Assembly: GCA_965227045.1 (NCBI GenBank) | Contig: OZ245718.1 | Coordinates: 62,001-126,000 of the forward strand | DNA: 64,000 bases | Reading direction: 5' to 3' | DNA from: UBA10649 sp965227045 | Lineage (GTDB): Bacteria; Actinomycetota; Actinomycetes; S36-B12 | Shown: positions 40,789 to 49,887 of the stretch, piece after piece | Position numbering within the stretch: position 1 is the stretch's first letter | Layout of the letters: every line of letters begins with the position of its first letter | Position numbers and translations under genes: made by a program | The notes under the pieces: model-generated | Told to the model about the DNA's origin: nothing | Database searches by the model: none | The model's input: only the letters and a program-made list of their open reading frames with translations

Positions 40789-41364
40789 TCAGCGGTTGGC
40801 GCCTGGCTGCCAGAGGACATCGCCGCCAGCATCCTTGTTGGCGAGCCGCGCGAGGATGAACAGCAGGTCGCTGAGCCTGTTGAGGTATGTCGCGGTGAGC
40901 GGATTCATGCCCTCGCGGTACATGTCGAGCGCTGCCCACGTCGAGCGCTCGGCGCGACGTACAACTGTGCGGGCGACGTGAAGCTGTGCCGCCCCGATCG
41001 TGCCGCCCGGGAGGACGAAGGAGCGCAGGGGGTCAAGGAGCGCGTTGTACTCATCGCACGCACTCTCGAGGCGCTCGACGTAGGCGGGCGTCACGCGCAG
41101 CGGCTCGTGAACCGGATTGTCGATGACCGGAGTGCACAGGTCAGCGCCGACATCGAAGAGGTCGTTCTGGATGGCAAGCAGCAGGACCGAGACCTCGGCA
41201 CCGAACGTCGCGGTCGCGAGGGCCACGCCGACGGCGCAGTTGGCCTCGTCGACATCCGCGAACGCGATCAGGCGCGGGTCGTTCTTGCCGGTGCGACTCA
41301 TGTCGCCGAGCGAGGTGGTTCCATCGTCGCCGGTTCGGGTGTAGATCCGCGTGAGATTGACCAT
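40789..41364 (-). CDS. pduO: PduO-type cob(I)alamin adenosyltransferase
   Basis: 191 aa helical enzyme making adenosylcobalamin from cob(I)alamin and ATP. The N-terminal ATP-binding motif IYTRTGDDGTTSLGD (about 7-21), the VRRAER helix (about 133-138) and the NRLSDLLFILAR segment are diagnostic. Its product is the cofactor of the ethylmalonyl-CoA mutase encoded 2 kb away. Divergent from murA; TAGGGT lies six bases before its ATG, and murA's own -10 box is only 21 bp away. Confidence 0.93.
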   Translation of the reverse strand: MVNLTRIYTRTGDDGTTSLGDMSRTGKNDPRLIAFADVDEANCAVGVALATATFGAEVSVLLLAIQNDLFDVGADLCTPVIDNPVHEPLRVTPAYVERLESACDEYNALLDPLRSFVLPGGTIGAAQLHVARTVVRRAERSTWAALDMYREGMNPLTATYLNRLSDLLFILARLANKDAGGDVLWQPGANR

Positions 41365-41370
41365 GCACCG

Positions 41371-41376
41371 ACCCTA
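41371..41376 (-). promoter_or_regulatory. -10 box (TAGGGT), leaderless pduO
   Basis: TAGGGT on the minus strand, six bases (cggtgc) before the ATG at 41364. Confidence 0.5.
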
Positions 41377-41396
41377 CGCCACGAGCGCTCGGCTCG

Positions 41397-41402
41397 TACG
41401 AT
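41397..41402 (+). promoter_or_regulatory. -10 box (TACGAT), leaderless murA
   Basis: TACGAT followed by six bases (gcccga) and the ATG at 41409. The polymerase footprints for murA and pduO must overlap. Confidence 0.5.
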
Positions 41403-41408
41403 GCCCGA

Positions 41409-42683
41409 ATGGAGGTTCTACGCGTCACCGGTGGCGTTCCGCTTCGGGGCGAGGTCTTCATCACCGGCGCCAAGAATTCCGTGCTCAAGCTGATGGCCGC
41501 CTCCCTGCTGGCCACGGGAACCACGACGATCAGCCGGGTGCCCGAGATCCTCGACGTGGAGATCATGGCCGAGCTGCTGCGGCGCCTTGGCTGCGACGTG
41601 GTTCACGACCTTGGTGCCGCGACGCTGGCAATCACCGTCCCCGAACGCCCTGACCATCGCGCGGACTACGACCTGGTGCGCCGGATGAGGGCATCGATCT
41701 GCGTGCTCGGTCCGCTGGTCACTCGCGTCGGCGCCGCGGATGTCGCATTGCCGGGCGGCGACAACATCGGCTCGCGCGGACTCGACATGCACATCGACGG
41801 ACTGCGCCGGATGGGCGCCGACGTCACGAGTGAGCACGGATACCTGGTCGCGCACGCGCACGGGCGTCTCACCGGCGCGCGCGTCTGGCTGGACTTCCCC
41901 AGTGTCGGAGCGACCGAGACACTGCTCATGGCCGCGGTGCTGGCAGACGGCCAGACGGTCATCGACAACGCGGCTCGCGAGCCCGAGATCGTCGACATCT
42001 GCACGATGCTGCAGTCGATGGGCGCGCAGATCGATGGCGTCGGGACATCGACCCTGACCATCGACGGCGTGGACGTCCTGCGGCCGGTGGCGCACGAGAC
42101 CGTTCCCGATCGCATCGTCGCCGGCACCTGGGCCGTCGCTGCCGTGATGACGCGCGGAGACATCACCGTGCGGCACGCGGAGGCCGAGCACCTCAGCCTT
42201 GCACTGGAGAAGCTCGTGCTCGCCGGGGCTGTGATCGAGGTGCTGGCCGACGGATTCCGCGTCTCGATGGACGAGCGCCCGAAGGCCGTCGACATCGTGA
42301 CGCTTCCGTACCCGGGGTTCCCCACTGACCTGCAGCCGCAGTTCATCGCCCTCAACTCGATCTCCGAGGGTGCGGCCCTCGTCACGGAGAACATGTTCGA
42401 GGCTCGCTTTCGGTTCGTCCAGGAATTGGTCCGCCTCGGCGCTGACGTGCGGACGGATGGTCACCACGCGCTGGTGCGGGGGCTGCCGGTGCTGTCCGCC
42501 GCCCCCGTCGAGGCCACCGACATCCGCGCCGGCGCCGGGCTGGTGCTCGCCGGGCTTGTTGCCGAAGGAGAGACCACCGTCTACGGCGTCGGGCACATCG
42601 ATCGCGGCTACGCAGGCTTCGTCCCAGCGCTGCAGGGGCTCGGCGCCACCGTTCGTCGTGAGGTCGTCACCGACCGGACGTGA
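41409..42683 (+). CDS. murA: UDP-GlcNAc enolpyruvyl transferase with Asp at the Cys115 position
   Basis: 424 aa. First committed step of peptidoglycan synthesis (enolpyruvyl transfer from PEP to UDP-GlcNAc). KNSVLKLM (about 22-29) and RASICVLGPL (94-103) are typical. The active-site loop reads LPGGDNIGSR: Asp118 replaces the Cys that fosfomycin alkylates, as in M. tuberculosis, so intrinsic fosfomycin resistance is expected. Divergent from pduO, as in mycobacteria. Confidence 0.95.
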   Translation: MEVLRVTGGVPLRGEVFITGAKNSVLKLMAASLLATGTTTISRVPEILDVEIMAELLRRLGCDVVHDLGAATLAITVPERPDHRADYDLVRRMRASICVLGPLVTRVGAADVALPGGDNIGSRGLDMHIDGLRRMGADVTSEHGYLVAHAHGRLTGARVWLDFPSVGATETLLMAAVLADGQTVIDNAAREPEIVDICTMLQSMGAQIDGVGTSTLTIDGVDVLRPVAHETVPDRIVAGTWAVAAVMTRGDITVRHAEAEHLSLALEKLVLAGAVIEVLADGFRVSMDERPKAVDIVTLPYPGFPTDLQPQFIALNSISEGAALVTENMFEARFRFVQELVRLGADVRTDGHHALVRGLPVLSAAPVEATDIRAGAGLVLAGLVAEGETTVYGVGHIDRGYAGFVPALQGLGATVRREVVTDRT

Positions 42684-42993
42684 GCACCTGGCGGGCGCGG
42701 GCCTCGTCGGCCGGCCACACCATCACCCGCGGGCCGTCGAGCGTGGTCGCGAGGTTGGCGCGTACCCCGCGGTCCTCAAGGCGGCGTCTGAGGATCTCGC
42801 CCTCGACGTAGTTCGCGGGCGAGGCGACAGCGACGAGCAGCCCGTACTCCTTCGCACTGCCGGGCCGCGGGGGAGCCGCGACGACCGAGGATCCGCGGCG
42901 GAAGGTCCAGCGCAGGAGCAAGGCGAACACGCCGACGAGCACGATCGCGAGGATCGGGCCGTAGGCGAAGGAAAACGAGTTCCACGCTGGCAC
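42667..42993 (-). CDS. small membrane protein with DUF2007-like domain
   Basis: 108 aa. One membrane segment (about 10-28, YGPILAIVLVGVFALLL), a basic stretch, then an alpha/beta segment (about 48-105; YGLLVAVASPANYVEGEILRRRLEDRG) resembling the DUF2007 putative signal-transducing fold. GTG at 42993 chosen because sequence upstream of it runs into the meaA promoter. Its end overlaps the murA end by 17 bp. Confidence 0.65.
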   Translation of the reverse strand: MPAWNSFSFAYGPILAIVLVGVFALLLRWTFRRGSSVVAAPPRPGSAKEYGLLVAVASPANYVEGEILRRRLEDRGVRANLATTLDGPRVMVWPADEARARQVLTSGR

Positions 42994-43037
42994 GACACAA
43001 TCCTGCAACCATTTGAGTCGGCGTGCGCGGCGGCCGG

Positions 43038-43043
43038 TAACCT
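43038..43043 (+). promoter_or_regulatory. -10 box (TAACCT), leaderless meaA
   Basis: TAACCT followed by six bases (tcggcc) and the ATG at 43050. A TTGAGT at 43013-43018 is a possible -35 with a long 19-base spacer. Confidence 0.5.
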
Positions 43044-43049
43044 TCGGCC

Positions 43050-45080
43050 ATGACCGGCGCATTGGATCCAATCGGCGCGCCCGAGGAGGAGACCCGCAAG
43101 AAGGACGCACCGTGGCTCATGCGGACGTACGCGGGACATTCCTCGGCCGCGGAATCGAACTCGCTTTACCGGCGCAACCTCGAGAAGGGCCAGACCGGGC
43201 TGTCCGTCGCGTTCGACCTGCCCACGCAGACCGGCTACGACTCCGACTCGGTCATGTCCCGCGGCGAGGTGGGGAAGGTCGGCGTTCCCGTTGCCCACAT
43301 CGGCGACATGCGCAAGCTCTTCGACGGCATTCCGCTGGACGCGATGAACACGTCGATGACCATCAATGCCACCGCCATGTGGCTGCTCGCGCTGTACGTC
43401 ACCGTCGCGGAGGAGAACGGCGTCGATCCGGCCTCGCTGTCGGGCACGACGCAAAACGACATCATCAAGGAGTACCTGTCGCGAGGTACGTATGTGTTCC
43501 CGCCAGCTCCGTCGCTCCGCCTGATCACCGACATGATCTCCTTCACCGTCTCGCGTGCGCCGAAGTGGAACCCGGTCAACATCTGCAGTTATCACCTGCA
43601 GGAGGCCGGGGCCACGCCGGTTCAGGAGATCGCCTACGCCATGTCGACCGCGATCGCGGTCCTCGATGCGGTGCGCGACTCCGGGCAGGTGCCGCCCGAG
43701 CGCTTCGGCGACGTCGTCGCGCGCATCTCGTTCTTCGTCAACGCGGGTGTTCGCTTCATCGAGGAGATGTGCAAGCTCCGCGCGATGGGCCGCATGTGGG
43801 ACACCATCACCCGTGAGCGATACGGCGTCACGAACGACAAGCAGCGACGGTTCCGCTACGGCGTGCAGGTGAACTCGCTCGGCCTCACTGAGGCCCAGCC
43901 GGAGAACAACATCCAGCGCATCGTGCTGGAGATGCTCGCCGTCACGCTGTCGAAGGATGCGCGTGCTCGCGCGGTGCAGTTGCCGGCGTGGAACGAGGCG
44001 CTGGGGCTGCCGCGACCGTGGGATCAGCAGTGGTCGTTACGCATGCAGCAGGTGCTCGCGTTCGAAAGCGACCTGCTCGAATACGACGACCTGTTCGAGG
44101 GCTCGGTCGTGGTCGAGGGGATCGTCGCCGACCTCGTCACCGGGGCGACCGACGAGTTGCAGCGCGTTCTCGACATGGGCGGCGCCGTCCCCGCCGTGGA
44201 GAGCGGGTACATGAAGTCCGAGCTGGTGCGATCGCACTCGCGTCGACGTGCGCGCATCGAGTCGGGCGAGGACATTGTCGTCGGCGTCAACGCGTTCACG
44301 TCGACCGAGCCGAATCCGCTTCTTGCCGATCTCGATGCCGCCATCCAGTCCGTCGATCCCGGAGTCGAGGCGGCAGCGGTCGCCGAGGTCATTGCCTGGC
44401 GCGCGGCGCGTGATGAGGTCGAGGCAATCGCCGCCATCGACGACCTCCGTATTCGCGCTGCGGGAACGGGCAACCTTATGGAGGCCTCGCTGCGGTGCGC
44501 GCGTGCAGGAGTCACCACCGGTGAGTGGGCGGCGGCCCTTCGCGATGTGTTCGGGGAGTACCGAGCACCGACGGGGGTGTCGGCGAGCATCGGCGTGGAG
44601 AACTCCGGACCGGGGCTGGCGAGTGCTCGCGAGGCGGTTCGTGTCACGGCGACCGAGCTCGGTGCGCCGCTGAGGTTCCTCGTCGGCAAGCCGGGCCTCG
44701 ACGGGCACTCGAATGGCGCTGAGCAGATTGCCGTGCGCGCCCGCGATGCCGGCTTCGAGGTTGTCTACCAGGGCATACGCCTGACCCCGGCTGAGATCGT
44801 CGCGGCCGCGGTCGCGGAGGACGTCGACGTCGTGGGTCTGTCGATCCTGTCGGGCTCGCACCGCGAACTCGTCCCGGCCGTCATCGAGGGACTGCGCGCG
44901 CAGGGGCTGGAGGGCGTGCCCGTGGTCGTCGGGGGAATCATCCCCGAGGCCGACGCGGAGTGGCTGACCGCGCAGGGCGTGGCCGCAGTCTTCACGCCGA
45001 AGGACTTTGACGCGAACGAGATCATGAAGCGCGTCGTCGAGGTGATCCGCCGCTCGCGTGGTCTGGAGCCCGCAGCCTAG
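43050..45080 (+). CDS. meaA: ethylmalonyl-CoA mutase (MeaA-type, B12-dependent)
   Basis: 676 aa single chain: substrate barrel then C-terminal B12 domain. KDAPWLMRTYAGHSSAAES and KGQTGLSVAFDLPTQTGYD mark the ethylmalonyl-CoA mutase branch of the methylmalonyl-CoA mutase family. Cobalamin is held base-off by DGHSNG (about 551-556), followed by GLSILSGSH and VVGGIIP. Converts ethylmalonyl-CoA to methylsuccinyl-CoA in C2/C4 assimilation. With ccr and meaB in the window, isobutyryl-CoA mutase is less likely. Its stop interlocks with the convergent permease in CTAG (45077-45080). Confidence 0.9.
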   Translation: MTGALDPIGAPEEETRKKDAPWLMRTYAGHSSAAESNSLYRRNLEKGQTGLSVAFDLPTQTGYDSDSVMSRGEVGKVGVPVAHIGDMRKLFDGIPLDAMNTSMTINATAMWLLALYVTVAEENGVDPASLSGTTQNDIIKEYLSRGTYVFPPAPSLRLITDMISFTVSRAPKWNPVNICSYHLQEAGATPVQEIAYAMSTAIAVLDAVRDSGQVPPERFGDVVARISFFVNAGVRFIEEMCKLRAMGRMWDTITRERYGVTNDKQRRFRYGVQVNSLGLTEAQPENNIQRIVLEMLAVTLSKDARARAVQLPAWNEALGLPRPWDQQWSLRMQQVLAFESDLLEYDDLFEGSVVVEGIVADLVTGATDELQRVLDMGGAVPAVESGYMKSELVRSHSRRRARIESGEDIVVGVNAFTSTEPNPLLADLDAAIQSVDPGVEAAAVAEVIAWRAARDEVEAIAAIDDLRIRAAGTGNLMEASLRCARAGVTTGEWAAALRDVFGEYRAPTGVSASIGVENSGPGLASAREAVRVTATELGAPLRFLVGKPGLDGHSNGAEQIAVRARDAGFEVVYQGIRLTPAEIVAAAVAEDVDVVGLSILSGSHRELVPAVIEGLRAQGLEGVPVVVGGIIPEADAEWLTAQGVAAVFTPKDFDANEIMKRVVEVIRRSRGLEPAA

Positions 45081-45907
45081 ATCGAGCCTCTGGGCGTCCA
45101 GCGGAAGAACACGATCGACAAGATCAGGCCGATGACCACCCAGATCATGAGCATGAGCGCGCACAGGCCAAGCTGCCACGAGCCCGACACCTCGAGGGCC
45201 GCGGCCGACTCGGGCAGGAAGACGCTGCGCATGGCCTGGGCCAGCCACTTGAGCGGGAAGATGGAGCCGAAGACCTGCATCCATTGCGGCAGCTGGCTGA
45301 AGATGAAGAACACTCCGGACGTGAACTGAAGCACCAGAACGACGGGCGACACGACAGCGGACGCTCCGCGCCCGGTCTTGGGGACGACCGAGAACGCGAT
45401 GCCCAGCAGCGTGCACGCGGTCAGGCCCAGAACGCTCGCCCAGAAGAACGTGAACCACTGAGTAGCTGTGCTCGGCAGGTGCACTCCGTAGAAGAGCATC
45501 CCGACAATGACGAGCAGCGTCACCTGGGCGACGTACGCGACGACGACAGTCCCGATCTTCCCGATGAAGTACGAGACCTTGGGCATCGGAGTGCCGCGAA
45601 GGCGCTTGAGGGTGCCGTCCTCGCGTTCGAGCGGAATCGCGATCGCCAGGTTCTGGAAGGAGGTGTACAGGACTCCGGACGCGATCATTCCCGCGACGAA
45701 GTACTGCGCGAACGTGATGCCGGGACCGGCGTCCTGGCCGCCGAACACCGAGCCGAAGATCACGAGCAGGATCACGGGGAACGCGAAGTTCCACAGCGCC
45801 GAGTTCCGATCGCGGAAGAACTGCTTCAGCTCTATGCGGATCCGCTGCCGGCCGATGGCCCAGGTGCCGGGCATCGCTGGAGTCTGCGTCGTGTCGGTCA
45901 TCGTCAT
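45077..45907 (-). CDS. ABC-2 type exporter permease
   Basis: 276 aa with about six hydrophobic segments: a first helix near 38-56 (FAFPVILLVIFGSVFGG), a cytoplasmic loop EREDGTLKRLRGTPM typical of ABC-2 permeases, and the signature region SGVFFIFSQLPQWMQVFGSIFP. Partner of the ATPase gene whose stop it overlaps by four bases (45904-45907). Exported molecule unknown; drug or lipid export is typical for the family. Confidence 0.9.
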   Translation of the reverse strand: MTMTDTTQTPAMPGTWAIGRQRIRIELKQFFRDRNSALWNFAFPVILLVIFGSVFGGQDAGPGITFAQYFVAGMIASGVLYTSFQNLAIAIPLEREDGTLKRLRGTPMPKVSYFIGKIGTVVVAYVAQVTLLVIVGMLFYGVHLPSTATQWFTFFWASVLGLTACTLLGIAFSVVPKTGRGASAVVSPVVLVLQFTSGVFFIFSQLPQWMQVFGSIFPLKWLAQAMRSVFLPESAAALEVSGSWQLGLCALMLMIWVVIGLILSIVFFRWTPRGSI

Positions 45908-46773
45908 TCGCTGTCACCCGCATTCGCGTAGCGATCCCCGTCGAGGAGAGCGAGATACGTGTCCTCCAGCCGCGCTCGATCCACGGTCAGACTGGGGATC
46001 TCCCCGGCGAATCTCGTTGACAGTGCCGTGACCACGCGGGTCGGCTCCGTCGTCCACTCCTCGCGTGGCTGTCCGTCCTCGAGCCAACTCACTCGCGCCT
46101 GGCCGGTCTGTCGGCCACCGAGCAGAGCGGGAGTGTCGCACGCGACGATGCGACCTCGTGACATCACCGCGACGCGGTCGGCGAGGTATTCGGCTTCTTC
46201 GAGGTAGTGAGTCGTGAGCAGGATTGTCGTGCCCTCCGCCTTCAGCCCGTCGATGAGCGTCCAGAAGTCGCGCCTGGCCTCCGGGTCGAACCCGGTGGTC
46301 GGCTCGTCGAGGAAGAGCACCCGCGGCCGCCCGATGATGCCGAGTGCGACGTCGAGGCGGCGGCGCTGTCCACCGGAGAGCTTCTCGTTGCGGGACGCGG
46401 CCTTCTCGGTCAGGCCGACCGCGGCAATAACCTCGTCGGGGTCGCGTGGGCGCGGGTAATAGCCGGCGAAGTGGTGCACCGCCTCGCTCACCGTGAGGTC
46501 GCCCAGGTCGCGGTCGGTCTGCAGCACGATGCCCAGTTGCGACTTCCAGGCTCGGTCTCCGCTGGCCGGATCCGCGCCGAGCACCTCGACCGAGCCCGAG
46601 TCGCGCCCTCGGTATCCCTCGAGGATCTCCGTCACCGTGGTCTTGCCCGCGCCGTTGGGTCCCAGCAGCGCGAAGCACTCGCCGAAGGCGATGTCGCACG
46701 TGACACCGTCGACCGCCTTCAGATCCCCGTAGGACTTGCGCAGGTCGCGCACCACGATGGCGGGCTGGGTCAT
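45904..46773 (-). CDS. ABC-2 type exporter ATPase
   Basis: 289 aa. Walker A GPNGAGKTT (about 38-46), Q-loop VLQTDRDL, signature LSGGQRRRLDVA, Walker B VLFLDEPTTGFD and switch TTHYLEE. C-terminal 75 residues form the DrrA-like accessory domain. Forms a two-gene exporter with the downstream permease. ATG at 46773; GATGAT six bases upstream is a weak -10. Divergent from nucS, 84 bp apart. Confidence 0.92.
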   Translation of the reverse strand: MTQPAIVVRDLRKSYGDLKAVDGVTCDIAFGECFALLGPNGAGKTTVTEILEGYRGRDSGSVEVLGADPASGDRAWKSQLGIVLQTDRDLGDLTVSEAVHHFAGYYPRPRDPDEVIAAVGLTEKAASRNEKLSGGQRRRLDVALGIIGRPRVLFLDEPTTGFDPEARRDFWTLIDGLKAEGTTILLTTHYLEEAEYLADRVAVMSRGRIVACDTPALLGGRQTGQARVSWLEDGQPREEWTTEPTRVVTALSTRFAGEIPSLTVDRARLEDTYLALLDGDRYANAGDSE

Positions 46774-46845
46774 GCAGCGATCATCCCACCGTGGCACCGC
46801 TCGACGCTCACCCGACGGGAGGGCGGGCGGGTTCGGGTGCGCCGA

Positions 46846-46851
46846 TACGGT
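46846..46851 (+). promoter_or_regulatory. -10 box (TACGGT), leaderless nucS
   Basis: TACGGT followed by six bases (tgccgc) and the ATG at 46858. Confidence 0.5.
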
Positions 46852-46857
46852 TGCCGC

Positions 46858-47538
46858 ATGCGGTTCCTGGTTGCCCGGTGCACAGTCGACTACGTGGGCC
46901 GGCTCACCGCTCATCTCCCCGAGGCGACCAGGGCGATCATGGTCAAGGCCGACGGATCGGTCCTCATTCACTCCGACGGTGGCTCGTACAAGCCGCTGAA
47001 CTGGATGAGCCCGCCCTGCACGACTCGGATTGCCGTGTCCGATGAGGACGGCATCGTCGAGACCTGGACGGTGCAGAACAAGGGCGGCGAGACCATCGTC
47101 ATCAGCGTCCACGAGATCCTGCATTCGACCGAGCACGACCTCGGCATCGATCCCGGGCTCGTCAAGGACGGGGTGGAGGCGCATCTGCAGGCACTGCTGG
47201 CTGCTCAGGTCGAACTGCTGGGGGAGGGCTGGCGCCTCGTCAGGCGCGAGTTCCCGACCGCGATCGGTCCGGTCGACCTGATGTGCCGCGACGCTTCGGG
47301 CCTGGCGGTCGCCGTGGAGATCAAGCGCAGGGGAGACATCGACGGGGTTGAGCAGCTCACCCGCTATCTCGAACTTCTCAACCGAGATCCGCTGCTGTCG
47401 CCCGTCCGCGGCATCTTCGCCGCGCAGGAGATCAAGCCTCAGGCGCGAGTGCTCGCGAATGACCGCGGCATCGAGTGCGTGGTGCTGGACTACGAGGCGC
47501 TGCGCGGCCACGACGACAAGGACGCACGGCTGTTCTGA
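46858..47538 (+). CDS. nucS: NucS/EndoMS mismatch endonuclease
   Basis: 226 aa. Cuts both strands at mismatches in the non-canonical repair used by actinobacteria, which generally lack MutS/MutL. N-terminal DNA-binding and dimerisation domain; C-terminal PD-(D/E)XK nuclease with Asp140 (GPVDLMC) and Glu154/Lys156 (VEIKRRG), then Gln166 in VEQLTRY. The last residues DARLF resemble the C-terminal clamp-binding tail. The stop overlaps the start of the MmcQ-like gene by one base. Confidence 0.95.
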   Translation: MRFLVARCTVDYVGRLTAHLPEATRAIMVKADGSVLIHSDGGSYKPLNWMSPPCTTRIAVSDEDGIVETWTVQNKGGETIVISVHEILHSTEHDLGIDPGLVKDGVEAHLQALLAAQVELLGEGWRLVRREFPTAIGPVDLMCRDASGLAVAVEIKRRGDIDGVEQLTRYLELLNRDPLLSPVRGIFAAQEIKPQARVLANDRGIECVVLDYEALRGHDDKDARLF

Positions 47539-47969
47539 TGACGGACTCCGCCGAGACTCTCAATCGCCTCCGGCTGATCTGTCTTGGCCTGCCGGATGCG
47601 TACGAAGAACCGGCATGGACAGGCACACGGTGGTGCATCCGCAAGCACAACTTCGCACACGTGGTCAGAATCGTCGACGGGCGTCCTCAGTCCTATGCGC
47701 AGGCGGCCAGCACGAGCGGTCCCGCGACGGTGCTGACGTTCTGCTCGTCGGGTCCTGAACTGGCTGCGCTGAGCAACGCGGGCTATCCGGTCTTCAAGCC
47801 GGTCTGGTTCGCCGACATCGTCGGCATGGTCATCGACGATTCGACGGACTGGGAGGAGGTCGCCGAGTTGGTCACGGAGAGCTACTGTCTCCTGGCGCCG
47901 AGTCGTCAGGTCGCGTTAGTTCGAGCACTCGAGTCGACTCGCGGCGGAAGTCATAGAACTGCAGAGTGA
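47538..47969 (+). CDS. MmcQ/YjbR-family protein
   Basis: 143 aa. LGLPDAYEEPAWTGTRWCIRK near the start, a central sheet (FAHVVRIV) and a C-terminal helical segment (DDSTDWEEVAELVTESY) fit the MmcQ/YjbR fold, a small CyaY-like domain that may bind DNA. Function unknown. ATG at 47538 overlaps the nucS stop. Its last 98 bases overlap the convergent gene 47872-49770, an unusually long coding overlap. Confidence 0.8.
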   Translation: MTDSAETLNRLRLICLGLPDAYEEPAWTGTRWCIRKHNFAHVVRIVDGRPQSYAQAASTSGPATVLTFCSSGPELAALSNAGYPVFKPVWFADIVGMVIDDSTDWEEVAELVTESYCLLAPSRQVALVRALESTRGGSHRTAE

Positions 47970-49770
47970 GGCCGATCGCCGAGAATGGCAGCAGCACGGC
48001 GGAGAACCCGATCGAGATCAGGTTCGTCACCCAGAACGGCCACCCGGTCATGAGCAGGAAGATGCCGCCGACGATTCCCGGAACCGTGAACCCGATCCAG
48101 ATGAGCACGGCGCTCAGCAGGATTGCCCGCCAGCGGCGACCCTTAGTCAGGAACCTGCTGCGCCCAAGCGCAGCGCGGACGCCGAGACCCTCAACAGCCG
48201 ACGCGGGCATCGCCACCGCCCAGAACGCGATGAACAGCAAGGCGAAGGGCAGCAGGAACAGTGACGAGGCCAGGATTGTCACGACGAAGTAGACGAGCAA
48301 CTGCACGAGCGCTGCGGCAGGCCGGCGCACGGATAGGCCGATCGCGTGCCACGGCTGCGGTGGCCGGCCTTGGGCGAGGTTGTCGATCACTCGCGCCGTC
48401 GCTGCGAGTCCCACAGCGATCACCGGAGCAAGCACGAAGGCGGCCAGCACGGCGACAACGGTGCCTAGGGCGTGGTGGGTCAGGCCGTTGACGTCCGTCA
48501 CATCGTCAGTCGGCCGGCGCCGAAGCGCTACCTGCTGCAGAGCCAAGGCCGCGCCTGCGGACACTCCGACCAGCACGATAATCGGCCACAGGGCAGCGGC
48601 CCGTCGCCCGAGGATCGCGAACGACGCCGTCACGACCTGTCCGGCGCGTCGCTCGCGATCGATGTCACGCGGAGTCGACCGGCGCCAGCGAGTAGCGCGG
48701 ATCAGAAGGAAGAGGGCGACCAGCAGGACGAGGATCGCTCCCGCGGTGAGGATCGGATGGTCCAGGACCGCGACGAAGAGCAACGACCCCGCAGACGTCA
48801 ACGTGCAGAACGAGTCCGCGGCCGGCCCGCCGAACGGTGGCATCGCGACGCCGGCATCGCGGCCCTTGGTGAGCTGCCACTCGACCGGCTGCGACCACTG
48901 CATCTTCGTGTTCGGTCCGGTCGGCCCGTTGTTGAATGACGGTTCCTTCTGACCCCACCGCCCGGTGAAGCCCACCCACTCGAATCCCGCCGTCGGCTCG
49001 TCCGGGAGCAGGACCACGTCCGGACGCAGCAGCAGGCCCTGGGCCAGCGAGTTGTCACAGCCGAAACCCGCGGATGCGCTCTTCCCGAACCACTGTGCCT
49101 GCGTGTAGTACGAGGCGTGCGATCCCTGGCTCGGGTACACGACCGGATGTCCGTCAACGAGCAGGACCTTGCCTGAGGACCACTCGGCGGTCTCGGATCC
49201 CTCGTGCTGGGCGTACGCCGTGCTGATCGGCTCCGAGGCGAGCGCCTCCGCGGGCGTGTCAGCGTCGAACAGCAACTGGATCATCTCCCAGTCGCCCTCG
49301 TGCTTGTCGTTCCAGTCGTTGAACACCCAGAAGAAGAAGTACTGCAGCGCGAGGTTGCCCGGATGGTTTGGGTCGGTGGCCACGTGCGCGTATACGGTCG
49401 GCGGGTGATCCGGGCTCGTCGTGCGGAACCACGTCTCGTAGTCGCATCCGGGTGAGAGTGGGTCTCCTGGCAGGTCCAGGTACCAGCCCTCGCCCTTGCT
49501 CGCCAGGTCCTGGGAGGTGGGCGCGACGATGGCCTCACCCTCAGGCCCGCGAAGGGTGACGCCGGGCTGGCCGAGAACCGATTCGACCGTCGTGGGCAGG
49601 TAGGGCTCGCCGTCGCCGCAGGCGTCCACCTGCTCACGGATGACGACGACGGGCGAGTACTTCGCAGCGAGCTGGTCTGCGGCGTCGTCCGCGCGCGCGG
49701 GTGTAGCGACGAGCAGCGGCGTGGCGACGATGGTGATGCCGACGAGCAGAGCGAGCAGCCGCGCCTTCAC
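47872..49770 (-). CDS. exported Vps62/DUF946-like protein with polytopic C-terminus
   Basis: 632 aa. A signal peptide (about 1-25, ending ATPARA) precedes an extracytoplasmic domain (about 30-315) with LAAKYSPVVVIREQ, YFFFWVFNDWNDKHEGDWEMIQL and YPSQGSHASYY, features of the Vps62-like family. Then come a membrane helix near 325-350, a basic loop, and about five more hydrophobic segments to residue 610. Role unknown. Start GTG 49770, six bases after ggaggtg; GTG 49776 would leave no spacing. Confidence 0.75.
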   Translation of the reverse strand: MKARLLALLVGITIVATPLLVATPARADDAADQLAAKYSPVVVIREQVDACGDGEPYLPTTVESVLGQPGVTLRGPEGEAIVAPTSQDLASKGEGWYLDLPGDPLSPGCDYETWFRTTSPDHPPTVYAHVATDPNHPGNLALQYFFFWVFNDWNDKHEGDWEMIQLLFDADTPAEALASEPISTAYAQHEGSETAEWSSGKVLLVDGHPVVYPSQGSHASYYTQAQWFGKSASAGFGCDNSLAQGLLLRPDVVLLPDEPTAGFEWVGFTGRWGQKEPSFNNGPTGPNTKMQWSQPVEWQLTKGRDAGVAMPPFGGPAADSFCTLTSAGSLLFVAVLDHPILTAGAILVLLVALFLLIRATRWRRSTPRDIDRERRAGQVVTASFAILGRRAAALWPIIVLVGVSAGAALALQQVALRRRPTDDVTDVNGLTHHALGTVVAVLAAFVLAPVIAVGLAATARVIDNLAQGRPPQPWHAIGLSVRRPAAALVQLLVYFVVTILASSLFLLPFALLFIAFWAVAMPASAVEGLGVRAALGRSRFLTKGRRWRAILLSAVLIWIGFTVPGIVGGIFLLMTGWPFWVTNLISIGFSAVLLPFSAIGLTLQFYDFRRESTRVLELTRPDDSAPGDSSSP

Positions 49771-49887
49771 CGTCACCTCCTGACCATGTTCTCGGGTGAC
49801 CGCATTGTGCCGTGCGGTGATCGATCCGGGTCCTCAAACCGGCCGAGTAGGGTCAGTTCGACGAAACGGGCGCGTGAAAGGACGGAC

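Noticed and set aside
42994..43049. Possible B12 riboswitch before meaA, also checked before pduO
   Set aside because: The gaps are too short and both genes look leaderless; no cobalamin-box sequence is visible.
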